From Nothophaeocryptopus gaeumannii (lineage: Eukaryota > Ascomycota > Dothideomycetes > Mycosphaerellales > Mycosphaerellaceae): a stretch of 64,000 nt of DNA. Each line of letters starts with the position of its first letter. The first letter of the stretch is position 1. The position numbers were made by a program, and so were the translations under genes. Shown piece by piece: positions 11,101 to 22,700 of this stretch. A model generated the notes under the pieces. That model was given only the letters and a program-made list of their open reading frames with translations, searched no databases and was not told the origin of the DNA. Location of the stretch: the NCBI GenBank assembly GCA_031771865.1, contig JASISA010000026.1, forward strand, positions 1,674,001 to 1,738,000. Direction: 5' to 3'.

Positions 11101-12640
11101 GCCAGTCATGACAAATGTGTATGGTGTCACTTTCTTCGGCGCCAGACTCCAGGTCAAGAAGCAGCTCGAGGGCCTGTTTCCAGACGTTGGAAAGTTCGAT
11201 GATGTCAATCTGGGCAACATGTCGCACTATATTGCTCTGAAGATCTTCAAGTCCCTGGGAGAGATGTTTGCAGGTGCCCAGGCAATTCAGAACTGGCTCG
11301 GGCAGTGCGCGGATCGAATCTCGACTTGCTTAACGCCTGAGCAATTAGATGAGCTCAAATCGGAAACACGAAATGTACCTTCACCGAAAGGACGCAAAGC
11401 CGCATCCAAGAAGAAGGGCACAAAGAAGGCAGATGTAGAAGCTGCTGGAGCCGCAGAGGCTACAGAAAACGTTGAAGCCACAGAAGACACAAAAGGCACA
11501 GCAGGCATAGGAGGCATAGCGGTCGTAGGAACTGCCGAGACTGCAGAAGCCAAAGGAGCTACAGAGGAAGCAGAGCTGTTAGAGCCACCAGAGATCGCGG
11601 AAAATGGAGTTGATCCAGGGAAAGTCAAGAGAAAGGCCCAAGCGACTGACCTGGCCACGGCGTCGAGGCCTCTCTTCAAGTCAACCGTTGTCTGGACGAC
11701 TCCGCTCCGGCTTCCCGTGGTCCAGCCTTACCGATCGTCCAAGTCAAAGACCTACAAAACCAACATGCAACAGATCGCGCTTCAAGACCCTCAAGTCTGG
11801 GATCCGGTGAGTCGACGCAAGCAGCTTCAAGCCTTCCCGCCGAACTTCATCCATTCGCTGGACGCAACGCACATGTTGCTCAGCGCACTCAAGTGTACCG
11901 AGAATGGCATGACATTTGCTAGTATCCACGACTCGTTTTGGACACATGCATGTGACGTGAACAAGCTCGGAGAGGTGCTTAGAGATGCGTTCGTGGCCAT
12001 GCACAGTGAAGATATTATCGGAAGACTCCGCGAGGAGTTCGATGCGAGATACAAGGGCTGTATGTACCTCGCGAGTGTTCACCTCGAAAGCGCACTTGGA
12101 CAAAAGATTGTCGGGCGACGGGCGCAGGTCAAGAAAGATGCTCAAGAAAAGAAAGTAAAACGCATGCCGAGTGAGCTTGCCTCTGAAGTTGAACGAATGC
12201 GCCTGCTCGACAGCGAAGACCCGGAAGAGAGAGCCAGGGGTGGGGCAATGGTCACACCCGGTAGTATCGTCCTTGCGGAAGGCGATGCTTCCGCGTTCGC
12301 TCCCTCGACAGAGCTGGCCGGCCAGAAGCTAGGCGAAATGCCAGTAAACCCGGCCAAAGTCGAGGATGCTTCGGATCCAGACCTCATCAACGATGATGAA
12401 GAGATAAGCGCGCAGGCCAGCGATCAAGACGCAGCTGGTGAACCAGGTGATGCTGCTGAGAATACCGAGAGCGCAGCAAATGAAGCGCAGGCTTTAGAGG
12501 AGAAGGTGCCGGGGAAGAAGCAGGCTAAAAAGCCAGTTCGAAAGCTCTACGTCTGGCTTCCTTTGACGTTCCCAGAGGTCCCGGCCAAGGGAGACTTTGA
12601 CGTGAGGAGATTAAGAGAGAGTCGGTACTTCTTCCATTGA
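8108..12640 (+). CDS. RPO41: Mitochondrial DNA-directed RNA polymerase (T7-like)
   Basis: This is a single exon of 1510 aa beginning with a basic presequence (MLARAAGRRHHRHTSRILAA). Residues ~140-450 form a Glu-rich, helical N-terminal extension. The single-subunit polymerase core carries three T7-type motifs: motif A QQDGTCNGLQHYAALGGD with Asp928, motif B RKCVKQPVMTNVYGVTFFGA with Lys997, and motif C IHDSFWTHA with Asp1275. It also contains LDFRGRAYPIPPYLNHMG. The enzyme transcribes mitochondrial DNA and primes its replication. An Ala/Glu/Thr-rich low-complexity insert (about residues 1090-1180) lies between motifs B and C, and the C-terminal domain carries an acidic insert before KLYVWLPLTFPEVP. 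Both catalytic Asp residues are present, so the enzyme should be active. Confidence 0.97.
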   Translation: MLARAAGRRHHRHTSRILAASFAQLNLPWLAPAQMRWAASQASRPARSPSTSTTSRRIRHNATSPRTTHMRSLATAAEPQSRSGSQVSSAGLSSGFGDVPHDEHVPFDFSTLSGGHGTPFGRSTGLFKHNEPVILNTIMKGPDEIIRVATGVSGSVRELVQHLHTSLSVGRRDRAESIIQRLNDECGPESPEILHAHSTFLAHMLQRLMVEGRDSPQCAVVLKEMQRWFEVEIRNKGVQLNAGILVPMLRAVIRGLDGSRRERSIRRYAEISRQLGEETMDDVLLSEEYDDNEFAILGRATTEFYEDADQAEQAEEVENLAVADSLETSQDVRVREDNVDMDTLPEVRQTAQKGGGLSSIKRTMDIFSEMPSLPADASPEARRELAFARQRRLEDTAVEIAIERWRKADQDLKRIGISTSMQSKPISALMWQWYEKLLPALEQELQQVKKPDGAVDGDRNVYGMYLELLPPRKVAANTILYVVQRMAQGKKASGEWVSEASLADVTVNLSKNIEAECLADIASKRKAQPGRKTNTAQLRKQALHALEKASAKSKIKSPNAQAKKANQAMLAQEQWPLNVHVKLGAMLVSKMIESAHLPVTRVHPRTKEKITQMQPAFLHRLRYAKGRKLGVITPNPALLEKLQSEPLGSLIAKRMPMVVEPKPWTGWSDGGYLHYSNSILRLASGDKSAKDYFMAADAKNDLDTLYNGLTALGKVPWKVHHDVFKVQLEAWNSGEEIANFAPLAPEFLVPPEPEVSSDSVERKKWLQEMRDIANRKSGTHSKRCFQNFQLEIARTVLNETLYFPHNLDFRGRAYPIPPYLNHMGADNVRGLLVFADGKELGETGLRWLKIHLATVAGHDKASMEERVEFTNAHLDDIYDSVRSPLGGRRWWLEAEDAWQTLAACFELTAALDSPDPTKFVSHLPIQQDGTCNGLQHYAALGGDKAGAAQVNLEPSDRPADVYTAVLDAVVKDVEKDAQDGNPIAMKLNGRLTRKCVKQPVMTNVYGVTFFGARLQVKKQLEGLFPDVGKFDDVNLGNMSHYIALKIFKSLGEMFAGAQAIQNWLGQCADRISTCLTPEQLDELKSETRNVPSPKGRKAASKKKGTKKADVEAAGAAEATENVEATEDTKGTAGIGGIAVVGTAETAEAKGATEEAELLEPPEIAENGVDPGKVKRKAQATDLATASRPLFKSTVVWTTPLRLPVVQPYRSSKSKTYKTNMQQIALQDPQVWDPVSRRKQLQAFPPNFIHSLDATHMLLSALKCTENGMTFASIHDSFWTHACDVNKLGEVLRDAFVAMHSEDIIGRLREEFDARYKGCMYLASVHLESALGQKIVGRRAQVKKDAQEKKVKRMPSELASEVERMRLLDSEDPEERARGGAMVTPGSIVLAEGDASAFAPSTELAGQKLGEMPVNPAKVEDASDPDLINDDEEISAQASDQDAAGEPGDAAENTESAANEAQALEEKVPGKKQAKKPVRKLYVWLPLTFPEVPAKGDFDVRRLRESRYFFH

Positions 12641-14342
12641 TCGGGAAGTAAAATTGACATGGCGCTGCTGTATTATACTTGAGATGATTCGCATATATGT
12701 GTGCATAAATGGGCGTGAAGGGCATAGCGTTGGCGTTGGGATTTGATGAAAAAGCGATACCTGTGAGCGCCGCTCAATAGAGGAAGAGGAGGTGTTCTTG
12801 GTTCTTTGTGCTGCATGGTAAGAGGCATGTTCCTCGCATACCGACGGAGCAGGAAGAGGAGGATCTAGGCCCATTTGCTCTGACCATGAAGCTCGCGTAT
12901 ATGCCGCCGATAGCAGCGGAAAATGAACGACGCGTCCCAGCGTGCGTGCATATGTATGAGTACAGTTGTAAAAAAGTCTTCACGACCCACATATGCGTCC
13001 AGTGCATGACAAGTGACTGCAACCCATCCGACCCAACATATCTGTTGAGTGCATCGTGAAGTCTGTGGTTCTGCAGAAGAAAACGGTCGGTGCTAGTGTC
13101 CTGTTCTGTCGGAGTCGAACGCTTGACAGCGAGGATGCCTGTCCATGCAGAAGCACCCCTGCACATATTGGAAAGTCGGTACACCCAACAGACGGGGTAG
13201 GCGGCGCCGGGAAGGTTCTGACCTCTGAGCTGTCTCCGGTGCCGGGAGAATGGGTTTGTCTCTGACTTGAATAGTTCATCACCTCGGATGCCTCATGTCC
13301 ATCGACACGAGTTCGTGAGGGTGAAAGAAGAACTGCCGGTACATGTACAGTGGACTTGGATGAGGACCTCTCTCTCCTGCGTGTGGTGCTATTCCTGTGG
13401 TAACCGAGACGGAGTCGGTCTGCCTGCCGACACATGCCCGGGCAGAAAAGCGCTCCACCTTCGACACGTCCACCGCTGGTCTGGTCCGCTCCGAGCAGGG
13501 GCCGGACGGACACGACGGCAAATATGGAACCATGGGCGCGGTGGGCTGTCGCAGGTGCGTAGGCGGCCAACAGCCACGGGCAGAGGCGAGCAGAGCGGAG
13601 GTCATGGCGTGCACAAGCGAGGGGGAGGAGTGGTATGGGTGAAGAGGACGCGCGAGTCGCGCATGCATAAACTCGGGTGTCTCCAGCAGTGCAGTTGCTG
13701 ACTGCACTGCACTAGCGTCGAGCGGGAATGGGCGGGAAGCAAGGTTGTGGTCTGTGGTCTGCTTGGGTCGCGGGACTAAGAAAGTCAGCACGTTCGCTCT
13801 CATGCACATCTTGTCACCCTGTGAAGCTTGCTGCCGTGGCCCTCTCACCTGGGCCCGTTCAATCATCAGCGAGCACCTCTGCTAGCAGCACCTTGCCGAT
13901 GCTCCGCACCGCAATCTATCCTCTCGAAAGCTTCGTTGCTCATGACCCCTCACCCAAAAGCCTGTCTGTCCCTATGACCACCTCCTCACGCCACCTACTG
14001 CTAGACGTTCAACTTTCCAGCTCGCGTGCCTTCTCTACAGACAATCAATACACCATTTCGACCCGATCTGATTGAACCACTGATCCAATCGGCCCCGAAG
14101 TCGATCACGCGCTGGCCATTGGTGCGTCTGCGGATATCTGCCGTCGCCGCGCCGTCGATCCAGCACATCCAAAAGACCGTGTAGAGCTAGTCCTCCAGCA
14201 TGCATTGATTACCAGCCGATCTTCCACCGTTTTTGTGCCTGCACCGAGAAGGATCTGGGAGCATCAGCTGCACCTACTCACTGGGCTGTCACCTCAGCGC
14301 CGAACCTCCATAGCACTGGTCTCTTGCTTTTGGAGCTCTGTT
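12641..14342. other. No supported gene; long intergenic region
   Basis: Several frames of 130-195 codons overlap here in different phases on the minus strand (12980-13866) but none shows family motifs or consistent splice sites. The stretch probably holds the RPO41 3' UTR and a long promoter/5' UTR of the gene at 14343. A perfect inverted repeat at 13686-13710 is listed separately. Confidence 0.4.
13686..13710. repeat. Perfect 10-bp inverted repeat (hairpin)
   Basis: GCAGTGCAGT is followed by TGCTG and then ACTGCACTGC, its exact reverse complement. This gives a 10-bp stem and 5-nt loop. There is no T-tract, and the role is unknown. Confidence 0.6.
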
Positions 14343-15800
14343 ATGACTTCATCTTTCCGCCGTACATACACTATGGCGGAGGAGAACGAGCGACCTTTGA
14401 CGGCGGATCGCGAGAGCCGACGAGGGAGTCTGGCGAGGGCTTTTGACAAGGTCAGGGCCGCTATGAAGCGCCGGAGCTCGGCCATGAGGAGTCCGCGAGC
14501 GAGTCCGGCTCCATCGCAACATGTTCCGCACCAGGAGCCTGCGGATGTTGTTGTGAGGGACACGGAGCCTGCGAACATCTCGACCGTGCAGCAACCCGAA
14601 TTACTGGACCCCGAAACGCTGGACCGATCAACGACACCCGAACCCGCGGCAGTGACGCCCGCTGCGCAACCACAGACCAACATCGCGATAGCCGAACCGC
14701 TGGATGTTGACGACGTTTCCGATGAAGGCGACCACGACGAGCCCTTGCTACCAATGATGCCGCATCGGACCCGATTCAACGACGAGAAAGTGAAGGAGAT
14801 CTTCGGGAGACATGGCCTGAACTATCAGCCGCGAAGCGCTCGCCAGTTTGAAGAACCACCGGCGAAGATGAGGCGTGTGGAGAGGCCCATACGTGTGCGA
14901 GTACACTATTCTTGCCATGAGTGCAATACACAGTTCGCAATGGATCGGGAGTGTATGAATTGCGCCCACCGAAGATGTCGGCAATGTCCTAGACATCCGC
15001 CCAAGAGGGTGAAGGAGTTCTCCGACATGGCGAGGCAATCGATGGAGTCGGAGCAGGAACAGCGTGAAGAGGCTGCGCTAGAGGCGGACGAACAAAGAGC
15101 GATTGCGCCTATGGTAGCGGAGTCTTCTTCAGCGCCGAATCGAGGGGACATGTTGTCAGACACGATCGAAGTGGACGCCAACTACGAGACCATAGGCGAC
15201 GTCTCTATTAAGGACTATGAGTTCTCATTCTACACAAGGCCACGATCTGCGGTCACGACTGTGCTTAAGCCGAAGGTGCAAGTCGTGCGAAGGACATGCC
15301 ACAATTGCACATCGCATATAGTACCGCCGACACGGCGCGATTGTCAGAATTGCGGTCATCTCAAGTGCGACAAATGCCCGCGATACCCACCAAAGTCACG
15401 GCATGGTCCGCCTTCGTCAGAACGGAACAAGCGACCTGGATACATGGAAGATGAAGGGGTTGAGGAGAAGGAGGAGGCCCCAATGGTGCGAGCCGTACAG
15501 CGAGTCTACCGAAAACCTCGACAACGTGTCCGCTACACATGCGAGCACTGCAGTACACTCTTCATCGAGCGGGAGCGGTGTCCAGGATGTGGGCATGAGC
15601 GGTGTAATCATTGCCATGGCGAACCGTAAGTCATTGTCAAATACGCAGTCTGCCACAGCAACCCTAGCTAACGATTTACGTGCAGGCCAAAACGACATGA
15701 ACTGTATTACGATGCCGAGCTCTTGCAATCTGTTGCAAATCGTCTCGCCGGACACGGAAATGGATGGGGTCCGGCTGGGATTTCTGCGGCCGCTGGGTAG
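14343..15800 (+). CDS. Protein with three Cys/His zinc-binding-like repeats (two exons)
   Basis: Exons 14343-15625 and 15686-15800 (60-nt intron with donor GTAAGT and acceptor GTGCAG) give 465 aa. Three similar modules share the pattern C-x2-C-x(8-11)-C-x2-C-x-H-x2-C-x2-C, usually followed by Pro and a basic residue. The first runs CHECNTQFAMDRECMNC then HRRCRQCPRHPPK. The second contains CHNC, CQNCGHLKCDKCPRYPPK. The third contains CEHC, CPGCGHERCNHC, and the splice completes its PPKR ending. Each could hold one or two zinc ions. The N-terminal ~150 residues are basic then disordered. I do not know a named family; similar Cys-rich fungal proteins exist, but that is memory. A second in-frame ATG at 14373 is also possible. 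Confidence 0.8.
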
Positions 15801-18800
15801 CATACGCACGATTACTTGCATTCTGGACTATTTCTGTCTTCACGCCCGGACGGACTTTTGACGACTACGTTATCATCTTCACGATACTAATTTGTGCTTA
15901 CTATTTGCATGCAAGCAAGCGCTGGCGGATTTGAGAGATACACAAAGTATGAGATACTACTTTTTGAGCATGTGGCTGGCCAAATCGCCTGAAGCACAGA
16001 TGATACAAAGAAAAGGAGTAGAGGAGATTCTTTCATAGCTACCATCAAAGCAGTACCGTTGAATTGGAGAAGCAAGCCATCCATGTTCACCATGTGTACC
16101 TTCCTCCACGATTGATTGCGTTGTCTACTTTGTTTCCGATCGGGATCCAGACCGCCGCAGTGGTAAGACGTTTCCAACGAGGAATTTTCTGCGACACAAG
16201 GCTGGAGCTTTCTGTCGGCATCTTTCACCTCACCTCAAACCTCAACCTCAACATCTCTTCAGGCTTCGACCTGCATATTCGGTTGGATACGTGCATGCAG
16301 AAGGTACTACCGATTGGACCATATCGCCACCACATATACATACGTCTCAATACTATGCACGCAAGTGTTGTGTCATTGGGTGATTGTGGCTTTCTTACAA
16401 CCTGCGGCTTTTCTCCACATTCCAATGCTTCAGATTTTCTGTTGATCCCGACGCAGTGTTCCGTGACAACTCATTGTGCGACGCGAGGGAAGCTTGCCCT
16501 TGCGTCTCGCTGCGCCAGGTCAGGTCAGATCAGTGCGATTCCGATGTCGTGGAACAGGAATTGCTCGTCTATGAGCTGTCCAGTGTCAGCAGCAGCAGCG
16601 ATAGAATTTTCCGCTCTTCTTACGACACCCACTGTGCAGGCTTAACCGATCTCTGATTTCCGTGGTACGGACGACGGTCGGAGTGTTTTTGCTACGGTAT
16701 TGTGTGCGGTATTGCTTTTCTGGAATGTGTGACACTGCTGCTACATGGTATGGGCGCTTCGGAGCCGAAGAACGTCTACCTCCCGAATTGCAAATGCAAA
16801 GAGATGGCTCTCTGGTGCCGAGAACGGGGGCATCGCTGTTTGTTGCCCACCTTGTGTGGAAGTCTGGTGTCATGTTCCAGGTCCCAGGTTGCTGCAGCCT
16901 GGCAGATGAATGATGACGATGATGAAGACAGCTGAAAGGTACCGGTCGAGAGGCTCGCTTCCAACCACCTCTCCCAGATCAGACTTGGCAGTGTACAGTA
17001 CCTACTCTAATTTTTTCCACTAATCCTCGAAGCGCCACGTCCAGCATGGCTTGCGTTATGGAAACGCGAAATCCCAGACTACTGGAAGATGCGCTCCGAA
17101 GCGCTTCTCATTTCGCAAGCTTGTAAGACCCGGAAACGTGAGGGACACGTGCGCATTTACGACGCCAACGCAAGCCTCGAGTGCAGCCACAGCTAGGAGC
17201 TTCGAGACGCCTGCGATATGCCATTGGAGCTGCCTCCTCCGGCAGCACGTCTTCGAGGCAATTGTCTGCTTCGAGGTGTTGTGTCTTGAGACAGCCATTG
17301 GATCTTCTCAGACAGATGCAATCATGCAAAGTAGGTAGCCTGCCTGGCCTGCGCAGGTTCGTGAAAGTCTTCACCCTACAGACACGATCTGTGCGCGGTA
17401 CATCCAATGGCGAGATGGATGACTTAGCACCTGAACTCTCCGCTTCCTACCCAGGCCAGCTGTCGGATGATGAGGTCGTTCACGCGAAAATCAACCACTC
17501 TCGTCGTCGCGGGTGTCGCGCCGCAAGACTAGCAAAACCGTCAGTCCGGGTGAAGGATTCATTCCCTCTGGTTGTTCTGAAGACCCGGCGAGTATTCGCC
17601 GTACGGAAGGAGCTGGTTCCCACGTACCCGTTGCGGTCGTTCGGTGGTTGTCGTTGGGTGGTTGCTCGGGAGGCTGATGATGGTGAACCGTGAGCAACCA
17701 CAAAGTGATCGCACACTCGACGCCGACCGACGCGGCCCGCTCTCTGGGGCCCGTTTCCCAATGGAGTGGGTTTATGAAGGGTCTGTGTGGTTATGCAAAG
17801 TGGCCTTGGCTTTGTAACGCGAGTCAGGTGGATGTTTCCCTGAAACGTCCGGACTTTGTGATCTTTGTTTCTTTACAAAAACTTACATTCGCTGATTCGA
17901 GTGACATGCCGCTTTCTGTGGCCTACAAGCAAGGTCTGGAAGCCTGTAATGGTGATACCCAATGATCATTTCCACCCCTGGACGCGTCCTAGCTGTGAAA
18001 TGAATCACCGATGCGTCGCTGCATTGGCCCAAAAAGATGCAGTAGCTTCAATGTCTCGCAGCCGTGCAGACGCAAGATTCCGGCTTTTTCCTCCAGCACA
18101 CCGACACAAATAGTCGCCGGAAAGTCAGCAATTCAAGCAGGAGAGTCAACGATAGTTCAACCGGAAAACGGGGAGATCGTGTTCTACCAGCGTCTTGGGA
18201 CAGACGTTGGACTATACCAAGGCGGTCGCTGCGTCCCCGTCACGCCCCGGCGAGGAGAACCATGTGGCGTTGGGCAGACATACCGAGACTTTGCCCCAAC
18301 ACTGTGGATTGTGGTGTTGGGCAGACATACCGAGACTTTGTCCCAACACTGTGGTTTGAGGTTTGAGGAAGCGGTGCGGTGCGGTGCGGCGCTGTCGGGA
18401 CGATGGGACGTGCGTGATGGGGTTTGATGGTCTGAGTCGACGTTCTCGTAGATGAGACGGTATGAAGATGGTGAGTTGAAATTGTTTCCACTCGCCTTCC
18501 TCAGGGATCCAATTGAGCTCGGATCTGCTCTCTCGCCTTGTTCACGAGGAAAGCGATATTCTCTTGGGCGGCACCGACAGGGAAAGGAGCACATCTCTGT
18601 GTTGAACTATCCAACGAAGCCTCATGATGCGTCTGACAAACGAGTAACTCAGCGAAGGGGTGTATCCGGCATGATCATGAGTCACAAAAGGTATCACTTC
18701 TGCAAGGTGTCCAAGAGGATTTGGGGGCAATGCGTATAGTGAAGGGCTGCAGAAATGAGGGCAGTTCTTCATCAATGCTCAATCAGTGAGAGGATCAGGG

Positions 18801-19708
18801 CCTATGGAATTTGCTGTAGTACATTTGGGTACCACCTCTACGTGTAGGCGGACTGTGATACAGAACCTTCCTCGTAGCCTGCATCAGACAATGCCTTGGT
18901 CGTCTGACAAGAGACAAACTTGTTGTATTGCACAGCATTATGGATACCTGAGGCGGACGAATGGCATGCCAAACGCCGAGGCTGGTCGTCTTCTTTACGC
19001 AGGACGTAACAATGACCCAGACTGATTCGGCTCCTCGTGACCGTTTTCTAGATGTCTACATCCAACGGCCACAAGGCCGGCATCACAAATCCCGCGATTC
19101 GTATGTACGAATCTGTGTGCCTGAGCAGCTCCGGCGCTAGTGATCAATTGTGTGACGCGGACTGACTGAAATGCATAGCTTCATTCAGTAGCAGTGGGGG
19201 TATCCCAGGCCACCAGACTACATGAAAATTACATATACCCTCTGTCATTCACTCACCTGTTTACATGTGCCCAATCTCATGATAAGGTCACTCAAAAAAT
19301 GTGAAAGGCTTCTTTCAACGGCATGTCGCACCGAGACCTTGGCGGGCCCTGGCCAATTAGCCGACGAAAGGCACCCATGTGGGCTCCTGCGTGGAGGTTC
19401 TAATCCATCGTCATCCACGAAAACTGTTCAACATAGGTCCACGAGCCGGCATGGAAGCACCACATGTTCGTCATTCACAAGGACGGTAGTATGACGGGTC
19501 GCTACCGCCGCACCTGACTGGCTTTGTCGTGCGGACCGTAGCACCCTACAAAGACGGCGTGCCGACAGCAAATAGCTTCAAGGCTCTTTGCATGACCTTC
19601 GTGCATTGGTGTTGAGCATAGCTGCGTAGCTCCTTCCCTCGGGCTCGTTCTGCTGCGACCTCTACAAGATCATACAGTCCTCGGGCTGTGTCTGCGGCCG
19701 AGTCGACG
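15801..19708. other. Gene-poor region of 3.9 kb
   Basis: No frame here shows recognisable protein features or a convincing exon chain. Frames up to 193 codons exist on both strands but are compositionally unlike the confident genes. The only structure I can point to is a two-copy tandem repeat at 18269-18354 with a short GCGGT repeat beside it. The end of the region must contain the promoter of the GDE1 gene at 19709. Confidence 0.45.
18269..18362. repeat. Tandem repeat, two units of 47 bp
   Basis: The unit begins GTTGGGCAGACATACCGAGA and recurs 47 bases later with one visible difference (GCCCC versus GTCCC). Within each unit GTTGGG and CCCAAC form inverted ends about 32 bases apart. A (GCGGT)-type run follows at about 18372-18391. 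Confidence 0.75.
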
Positions 19709-22700
19709 ATGAAGTTTGGACAGAATCTACCGCGCCAGCAGGTGCCAGGCTGGGAGTCTGCCTACATTGACTACAAGGCGCTCAAGAAATTGATCAAAGC
19801 TGCGAAGAAAACTCAGCAAGATGGTGGAGAGCCGGATTTGGCGGGTGCGGTGAGCCTGCCTTCAGGGCACTATAGATAACCTAACCGTACTACAGAGTTC
19901 TTCTACACCCTCGATCGCCAGCTAGAGGATGTCGACACCTTCTATAACCGAAAGTACGCGGACTTCTCCCGCCGTCTACGTCTTCTATACGACCGCTATG
20001 GCCTGGCCTCGAAGCTCAAAGATGGCTTGGAGAAAGAGGACTTGGAAGATGTCAGAAATGCATTGCTCGAACTTCGCGCGCAATACCGTCATCTGCAGTG
20101 GTATGGGGAATTGAACAGACAAGGATTCGTGAAGATCACGAAGAAGCTGGACAAGAAGATCGAGTCGTCTTCAACACAGAGTCGATATCTGGCTACAAAA
20201 GTTGACACAAAGCCTTTTGCGACCAACAACAAGTTGACACTGGATTTGCGCGCGATCAACGACTGGCTGGCCAGCTTGAGCGAAGTCAAGCTTGTTGACG
20301 ATGCGAGTTCTGTGCACTCGGGCAGCACTGGGTCAATACACCGCATTGGTTCAAGAGCTACGCTGAAAGTCCCTTCTGCAGCACTCGACGCGATGGAGCA
20401 CGCTGTTCGTGAGGATGACCCTCGCAAACTGTTCGATTTGATCGCTTCAAATCTTTCAACCGCCGGCAACGGCATGCTGAAGGGACTACTACTTGATCTG
20501 CTACAGCGCGCACTTTCGTTCAAGTCGCTGAAGTGCGTGGAAGAAATTCTGGACAGAGTTCCTTCAATCGACCCAGACGATGATATGAACAAGCGCAACT
20601 GCTTGCACAGACTCATCATCGCAACTGGAAGAGCACGTGCTTCTCAAAACTCTGGCGGATATGACGAGGTTTCCAAGAAGACGTCTTTCATCAACCCTGC
20701 AGAGCCACCGACTCGCGTTCCAGGCGCTTTCAAAGTGGAGGAGCGGGATCCAGACCAAGACCCCTTCAAGGACGATCAGACTGAGGGGGTGCTTGCGTTC
20801 GTACTGGCACACCTCAATGAGTCTCAGCGACAAGGGATCATCTCGAAAGACATTTACGGGCGCACACCACTGCACTACGCTGCTCAGTATGGTCTTGTCT
20901 TTGCGACCTCACTATTGATGGAGCACATGCAGCAGTGGCAGCTCTTTGATGCTTCTCAAGGTATCGATTCTGAGGTTTGGCAAGACGATGAAGGCTATGC
21001 GCCGCTTCATCTGGCTGTTATCGCTGGTCACTACCGTACGTCAAAGACTCTGCTTCTTGCCGACGAAGCCAATCACCCCGCAGATGCTCGACTGACGAAC
21101 AGGCAAGTCGAGAAGAGTGGGCTTTCTCTGGCTTTGGCGACCAGATCGAACTTCCACAAGATTGTCAAGCTCCTCGTGGAGGCTGGAGTTGACGTGAACT
21201 TCCAAGACGAGCGAGGAGAGACCGCGCTCCACATTGCCGCTAGATTCGGCTTTGAGGACTGTGCGAGAGCTTTACTTGCTGCGACTGCTAGAGTCTACAG
21301 AGTCAATCTGGAGATTGCGGAGAAGACATATGGCTGGACTCCTCTTTTCATCGCCTGCGTCAATGGACACGAGGCAATCGCGCAATTGCTGATCGATGCT
21401 GGAGCGCAGGTTCACCGGCAAGACCTCTCAGGATGGAGCCCACAGGAGCATTCGGCTCTTCGAGGTCACATGGGAATTGCAAAGGCCCTTGCAAAGATCG
21501 ATCCTCCGAGCAAACAGGACACAAGTCCAGACCTACCGGCACAGCTGTCTGGCTCCCCACCGCAGACGTCATCTCTGGAAGACCGACGTTCCAATGGTGC
21601 TTTGAAGGAGAAGGCCAAAGCACGCAGGCCAGAGCCTATCAAGTCGTTTGGACATCGCTACCTAACAGACGAGTCCATGGTTCTCATCAGTCTTGGTACC
21701 CTTGATGAGAATAAAGACCGGAAGCCTGTCGTTCTCGAAGACATTCCAATGTCAGACGCGCACTTCACGCAGCTCGACACTTCTCTCTCTCTGCGCATCT
21801 CGGCAGATGGTGCTACTGGTGAGCCAGTCTTGATTGATCTGCCAATTCAGGACGAGATCAGCACTTCGCCTATCACGTTCACCACCAGAGACCCCAACAA
21901 GATCAAACTCTACTTTGACCTGGTCCCTACATTCTCCACGAAAGAGAAGGTCGTGGCACGGGGCGCTGCTATGCTCGGGAGTATGCGGTCCAGTGTTGGC
22001 GAAAAGCGCATGAACTTGCAAACTGACCTGAGCGTGCCTTTGATGGCTGGCCATTTCGACATCATCGGATCGGTCAATTTCAACTTCCTGAACATCACGC
22101 CTTTCACGCACCCGAATCTGAACATCTCAGGAGAGAAGACATACTGGACGAAGCAGTCCACTATGGTCATCGGGCACCGTGGACTTGGCAAGAACCAGAA
22201 GCAGCAGAAGTCGCTTCAGCTGGGCGAAAACACCATTCAATCTTTCATCACGGCAGCCAGTTTGGGTGCCTCATATGTGGAGTTTGATGTACAGATGACC
22301 AAGGATCATGTGCCGGTAATCTACCACGATTTCGTAGTCAGCGAGACAGGAGCTGACGTTCCGGTACACTCATTGACATTGGAGCAATTCCTCGCCCTAA
22401 GCAACACGCCGAAGCCGTCAAGACCAACATCGCCTCGAGGCACAAACGGACGGGTCGGAAGAGATGAGAGGAGCCGTGTGCAGCGATCCAACTCTTGGGC
22501 AGCGACGCAAACCAAATTTCAGAGGAAGCCAGATAGCGACGACAAGGACCAGGAACTGGAAGATATCAACGAACACGAAGAGCGCTTGAAGTCGACACGA
22601 GACTTCAAGGCCAAGAACTACAAAGGCAATACCAGAGGCCGTGTGATCCAGTCACAGTTCACCACGCTTGATGAAATGTTCCGCAGCATTCCTGAGGATG

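Noticed and set aside
12980..13866. Two overlapping minus-strand frames of about 195 codons
   Set aside because: They conflict with each other in phase, have odd composition and no motifs or supporting splice sites.
16064..16645. A 193-codon plus-strand frame
   Set aside because: It shows no motifs, no splice context, and composition unlike the confident genes.
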